Shown here piece by piece: positions 6,540 to 9,019 of a DNA stretch of 9,019 nt. Numbering within the stretch: position 1 is the stretch's first letter; the number at the start of each line of letters is the position of its first letter. A program made the position numbers and the translations under genes. The notes beneath the pieces are model-generated. The model had not been told where the DNA came from, ran no database searches, and was given only the letters and a program-made list of their open reading frames with translations. The stretch is from DATJGR01 sp032124855 (GTDB lineage: Bacteria; Pseudomonadota; Gammaproteobacteria; Pseudomonadales; Azotimanducaceae): NCBI GenBank assembly GCA_032124855.1, contig JAQBCT010000409.1, positions 1 through 9,019 of the forward strand, read 5' to 3'.

Positions 6540-7638
6540 CGTGGGAATTCCAACCGTTGTGCAGGGTCTCGCTGAGGATGCGCAATGTACCCATTTCAAT
6601 GGCCTCGCGCAAACGTCCCATCAGCGTCTGGTAGTAGTGCAGATTGTGGATTGTCATCAGCACGCTGGCCAGGATCTCGCCGCAGCGATCCAAGTGGTGC
6701 AGGTACGCGCGCGTGAAATTTGCGCAGGTATAGCAGTGGCACGCATCGTCCAACGGCCCCGCCGCGTCGCGATGGCGGGCGTTGCGAATCTTCAGGACGC
6801 CGCGCGACGTGAACAGATAGCCGTTGCGCGCGTTCCGGGTTGGCATGACGCAGTCGAACATGTCGATGCCGAGCGCAACCGCATGCACCAGATCTTGGGG
6901 CGTACCCACGCCCATCAGATAGCGCGGCTGCGGTGCTGGCAGTTGTGGTACGAGGCTGTGCAACACGTCGCGCATCGCGTCTTTGGGCTCGCCCACGGAG
7001 AGTCCACCTACCGCGTAGCCGTCAAAGCCAATGGCCCGCAGACGTTGCAGCGATTCACGTCGCAGGTCGTCGTACATGCCGCCCTGCACAATGCCGAATA
7101 ACGCGGCGTCACTGGCGCCGTGCGCCGCCCTGCTGCGAAGCGCCCATCGCGCCGACAGTTCCATCGATTCGCGCGCCTGCGTATGGCTTGCCGGATACGG
7201 CGTGCACTCATCAAACACCATTACGATATCGGCACCGAGATTGCGCTGCACGTGCATCGAGATTTCAGGTGACAGAAATACGCGATCGCCGTTGACGGGC
7301 GAGCGAAAGGCAACACCCTCTTCAGTGATCTTGCGTAATTCACCCAGACTGAATACCTGAAACCCGCCCGAGTCGGTGAGTATGGGCGCGCGCCAGTTCA
7401 TGAAGCCGTGCAATCCTCCCAGAGCCTTCACCACCGTATCGCCCGGCCGCAACAGCAGATGGAATGTATTGGCGAGCACGATCTCCGCGCCGAGATCGTG
7501 CAACTGAACGGGTGTCAGCGCTTTCACGGTGCCGTAGGTACCCACAGGCATGAACGCGGGCGTATTGAATGCACCGTTGGCGGTGATGACGCGCCCGCGC
7601 CGCGCGGCGCCGTCGTGAGCGAGCAACTCAAACTGCAT
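6526..7638 (-). CDS. tgt: tRNA-guanine transglycosylase (queuine/preQ1)
   Basis: Bacterial Tgt exchanges guanine 34 in the anticodon of GUN tRNAs (Asp, Asn, His, Tyr) for preQ1, the committed step of queuosine formation on tRNA. The protein is 370 residues (E. coli 375), starting MQFELLAHDGAARRGR. All key residues are visible: Asp89 in TDSGGFQ (general acid/base), Asp143 in FDECTPYP (base recognition), nucleophile Asp259 in GIDMFDCVMPTRNARNG, and zinc ligands Cys300, Cys302, Cys305 and His331 (CHCYTC and IHN). The start at 7638 is chosen because it matches the family and gives an 11-base overlap with queA; an ATG 90 bases further up would add unrelated residues. It lies between queA, the next enzyme in the pathway, and yajC, whose start it overlaps by 14 bases. 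Confidence 0.97.
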   Translation of the reverse strand: MQFELLAHDGAARRGRVITANGAFNTPAFMPVGTYGTVKALTPVQLHDLGAEIVLANTFHLLLRPGDTVVKALGGLHGFMNWRAPILTDSGGFQVFSLGELRKITEEGVAFRSPVNGDRVFLSPEISMHVQRNLGADIVMVFDECTPYPASHTQARESMELSARWALRSRAAHGASDAALFGIVQGGMYDDLRRESLQRLRAIGFDGYAVGGLSVGEPKDAMRDVLHSLVPQLPAPQPRYLMGVGTPQDLVHAVALGIDMFDCVMPTRNARNGYLFTSRGVLKIRNARHRDAAGPLDDACHCYTCANFTRAYLHHLDRCGEILASVLMTIHNLHYYQTLMGRLREAIEMGTLRILSETLHNGWNSHDEPI

Positions 7639-8677
7639 GGCTGCGCGCCGCACGTTGCGTGATGAACATCGCATCGCCGTAACTGAAGAACCGATACCCC
7701 CGCTGCACCGCCTCGGCATACGCCTCAAGCACGAACTGACGGCCAGCGAATGCGCTGACCAGCATCAACAACGTCGACTCCGGCAGATGAAAATTGGTGA
7801 TCAATGCATCGACCACGCGAAAGGCATAGCCGGGATAGATGAAGATGATCGTCTCGCCAGAGCCGTGGCGCAGTTCGCCAGTCGCAGCGGCCGACTCCAG
7901 TGCTCGCACGACGGTCGTGCCCACCGCGACGACCCGCCCACCCCGCGCGCGGCAGCGCGCAACCGCATCCACCACGTTCGCTGGCACGTCGAAGAATTCA
8001 CTGTGCATCTGATGTGCCTCGAGCCGCTCCGCGCGCACTGGCTGAAACGTTCCGGCGCCCACATGCAACGTCAGACGCGCGACTTCGATACCCATGGACG
8101 CGATGCGCTCGAGCATTGCCGCATCGAAGTGCAGGCCCGCAGTGGGCGCGGCGACTGCCCCAGGCCGATCGGCGTATACGGTCTGGTAGCGCTCACGATC
8201 CTCTGGCGCATCACTGCGCTGTATATAGGGTGGCAGCGGGATATGTCCCACCGCGTCGGCGATCGTCATCACGGGCGCTGAAAATGTCAGCCGGAAGAGA
8301 TCACCGCGCCGCTCACACACGGTTGCCGAATACCCGCCCGGTTCCAATGCGATGGTGCGTCCTGGCAGCAGCGGCTTGCTGGCGCGCACGAGACACCACG
8401 CCTGTGTCGCATCGATGAGACGCTCGAGCAGCACCTCGACCCGGCCACCGCTGTCTTTCACACCGAACAGTCGCGCGGGAATGACACGCGTGTCGTTCAC
8501 AACCAGCAGATCGCCACGCGTAAGCCAGTCCGGCAGGTTGGCAAACCGTGCGTGTGTGTGCGCGCCCGGCGCAGGATCCAGCACGAGCAATCGGCTGGCC
8601 GTGCGTTCAGCGCATGGCGCCTGAGCAATCAGGGATTCAGGAAGCTCGAATACGAAGTCGCGTTTTGTCAGGGACAT
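7628..8677 (-). CDS. queA: S-adenosylmethionine:tRNA ribosyltransferase-isomerase QueA
   Basis: QueA transfers and rearranges the ribose of S-adenosylmethionine onto preQ1-34 of tRNA to make epoxyqueuosine, the step after Tgt. The protein is 349 residues (E. coli 356), starting MSLTKRDFVFELPESLIAQ. Family signatures are intact: NDTRVIPARL (61-70), AAPTAGLHF (176-184), LTLHVGAGTFQPVR (202-215), VGTTVVRALES (252-262), LITNFHLPESTLLMLVSAF (292-310) and the C-terminal FFSYGDAMFI (330-339). It is the first gene of the operon, and its last codons overlap the tgt start by 11 bases (the ATG of tgt lies before the queA TGA). No strong ribosome site precedes the ATG. Pathway neighbours queA and tgt side by side support joint expression. 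Confidence 0.97.
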   Translation of the reverse strand: MSLTKRDFVFELPESLIAQAPCAERTASRLLVLDPAPGAHTHARFANLPDWLTRGDLLVVNDTRVIPARLFGVKDSGGRVEVLLERLIDATQAWCLVRASKPLLPGRTIALEPGGYSATVCERRGDLFRLTFSAPVMTIADAVGHIPLPPYIQRSDAPEDRERYQTVYADRPGAVAAPTAGLHFDAAMLERIASMGIEVARLTLHVGAGTFQPVRAERLEAHQMHSEFFDVPANVVDAVARCRARGGRVVAVGTTVVRALESAAATGELRHGSGETIIFIYPGYAFRVVDALITNFHLPESTLLMLVSAFAGRQFVLEAYAEAVQRGYRFFSYGDAMFITQRAARSHAV

Positions 8678-8703
8678 TGGCTTGACCGACCAATGGGCGC
8701 GCG

Positions 8704-8709
8704 AGTGTA
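8704..8709 (-). promoter_or_regulatory. Candidate -10 box of the queA operon
   Basis: TACACT reads on the minus strand (4 of 6 matches), with a weak upstream TTGGTT 18 bases before it. It would start transcription near 8697, about 20 bases before the queA ATG. The box falls in one arm of a short inverted repeat (GTGTAG ... CTACGC, five-base loop, 8705-8721), which may be chance. Some promoter must lie in the 114 bases between queA and the divergent tRNA gene; this is the best candidate I see. Confidence 0.35.
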
Positions 8710-8749
8710 GGCGATCTACGCGTCGGCAACCAAATGGGGCCTCACCGCG

Positions 8750-8779
8750 TTGACCCTGTCGCGGCCGTTCGGCTACCCT
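8750..8779 (+). promoter_or_regulatory. Candidate promoter of tRNA-Leu
   Basis: A good -35 box TTGACC (8750-8755, 5 of 6) is followed after 18 bases by a poor -10 box TACCCT (8774-8779). The expected start near 8786 would leave a leader of about six bases before the mature tRNA at 8792, and the region after the -10 is C-rich. Confidence 0.45.
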
Positions 8780-8791
8780 TCCCCGCCCTCG

Positions 8792-8878
8792 GCCTGAGTG
8801 GCGAAACTGGTAGACGCGCCAGACTCAAAATCTGGTGGTGGCAACACAGTGTCGGTTCGATTCCGACCCTCGGTACCA
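8792..8878 (+). tRNA. tRNA-Leu (anticodon CAA), irregular acceptor stem
   Basis: An 87-base class II tRNA with CCA encoded (8876-8878). The D arm is GCG / CGC around the loop AAACTGGTAGA. The anticodon stem CCAGA/TCTGG carries the loop CTCAAAA with anticodon CAA (8826-8828), reading UUG. A 15-base variable region has a GTG/CAC stem with a GCAA loop, and the T arm GTCGG/CCGAC carries TTCGATT. The discriminator is A73, as required for leucine tRNAs. The acceptor stem is odd: 5' GCCTGAG against 3' CCTCGGT gives pairs 2-71, 3-70 and 7-66, wobbles at 1-72 and 5-68, and mismatches U4-C69 and A6-C67. The 3' strand would suit a 5' strand GCCGAGG. The D, anticodon and T arms are sound, so it is probably a real gene, but charging and processing may be affected. 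Confidence 0.92.
8851..8878. other. Likely attachment-site core in the 3' end of tRNA-Leu
   Basis: The T arm through CCA of this tRNA lies directly against an integrase-like gene whose 3' end points to it. In such junctions the element recombines within the 3' part of the tRNA gene and restores it with its own copy. The exact core is unknown because the second copy lies outside the window. The span given is a guess from common practice in tRNA-targeting elements. Confidence 0.35.
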
Positions 8879-8886
8879 ATCCAATC

Positions 8887-8919
8887 AAGGGGCTGCAGCG
8901 ATGTGGCCCTTTTAATTTT
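8887..8919 (+). terminator. Probable intrinsic terminator after tRNA-Leu
   Basis: AAGGGGC and GCCCTT form a six-pair stem with one bulged G around a loop of about twelve bases (8887-8911), followed by a T-rich tract (TTTTAATTTT, overlapping the last C's partner side). It begins nine bases after the CCA end and would end tRNA transcription. Read the other way the tail is not U-rich, so it is a weak terminator for the opposing gene. The T tract overlaps the stop codon of that gene. Confidence 0.55.
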
Positions 8920-9019
8920 CGGTACCGTTTTCTGCTTGTGCCAGATTTGTGCCACAGTTATCCACAACACGCGGCTTCGCCAGCTTCTCGGCATACTCCG
9001 CCAGATGCTCGGACGTGAG
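8912..9019 (-). CDS. C-terminal end of a probable tyrosine-recombinase integrase (cut by window edge)
   Basis: The minus-strand frame is open from the window edge to a TAA at 8912 and gives 35 residues. These begin LTSEHLAEYAEKLAKPRVV and end GTNLAQAENGTEN. The opening resembles the stretch just after the catalytic tyrosine of phage and island integrases (usual form: YAHL, then SxEHLAEYA), and short tails with GT-LAQ are common there. The catalytic tyrosine itself would fall just beyond the window, so the active site cannot be checked. The gene ends 33 bases after the CCA of tRNA-Leu and points at it, the usual layout of a tRNA-targeting element. Identification rests on a short tail plus position and is therefore moderate; a chance open frame of this length is possible. 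Confidence 0.65.
   Translation of the reverse strand, partial: LTSEHLAEYAEKLAKPRVVDNCGTNLAQAENGTEN

Noticed and set aside
8958..8966. A perfect DnaA box (TTATCCACA)
   Set aside because: It is a single copy inside the integrase-like coding tail, with no cluster of boxes or AT-rich unwinding region. A chance match is the simplest reading, though it lies within the probable mobile element.
8773..8994. A 73-codon minus-strand frame containing RNRTDTVLPPPDFESGA
   Set aside because: This is the well-known false protein from reading a leucine tRNA gene backwards.
8734..9018. A 94-codon plus-strand frame crossing the tRNA
   Set aside because: It reads through the tRNA gene and the terminator-like hairpin and has no protein-family resemblance.

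Overview
The window is a stretch of chromosome from a moderately GC-rich gammaproteobacterium. The evidence is the gene order, which matches two blocks conserved in that class, and the close match of every protein to its E. coli counterpart. Examples are the suhB / trmJ-iscR-iscS arrangement and the queA-tgt-yajC-secD-secF operon. I cannot fix the order or genus from sequence alone. Coding density is very high: no gap without a gene exceeds about 115 bases.

Left block (1-2409, all minus strand, read right to left): trmJ (tRNA 2'-O-methyltransferase), iscR (Fe-S-sensing Rrf2 repressor) and iscS (cysteine desulfurase, cut by the window edge, so iscU and the rest of the isc operon lie outside). 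A near-consensus IscR type 1 operator sits over a sigma70-like promoter in front of iscR and overlaps the last codons and stop of trmJ. suhB (2490-3290) is the only protein gene on the plus strand. It diverges from trmJ across 80 bases and converges on secF with 16 bases between the stops.

Central and right block (3307-8677, minus strand): a single operon in the order queA, tgt, yajC, secD, secF. It joins the last steps of queuosine tRNA modification (Tgt, QueA) to the SecDF-YajC module of the protein export machinery. queA/tgt overlap by 11 bases and tgt/yajC by 14. The gaps to secD and secF are under 30 bases, so one transcript with translational coupling is likely.

Right edge (8792-9019): a tRNA-Leu (anticodon CAA) on the plus strand, a terminator-like hairpin, and the last 35 codons of what looks like a tyrosine-recombinase integrase pointing at the tRNA. 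This is the usual junction of a prophage or genomic island inserted in the 3' end of a tRNA gene. The acceptor stem of this tRNA does not pair properly: its 5' and 3' strands look as if they came from two different leucine tRNAs. That fits a 3' end supplied by the inserted element. This junction is the most unusual part of the window. The rest is conserved housekeeping sequence, and I see no undescribed system within these 9 kb.
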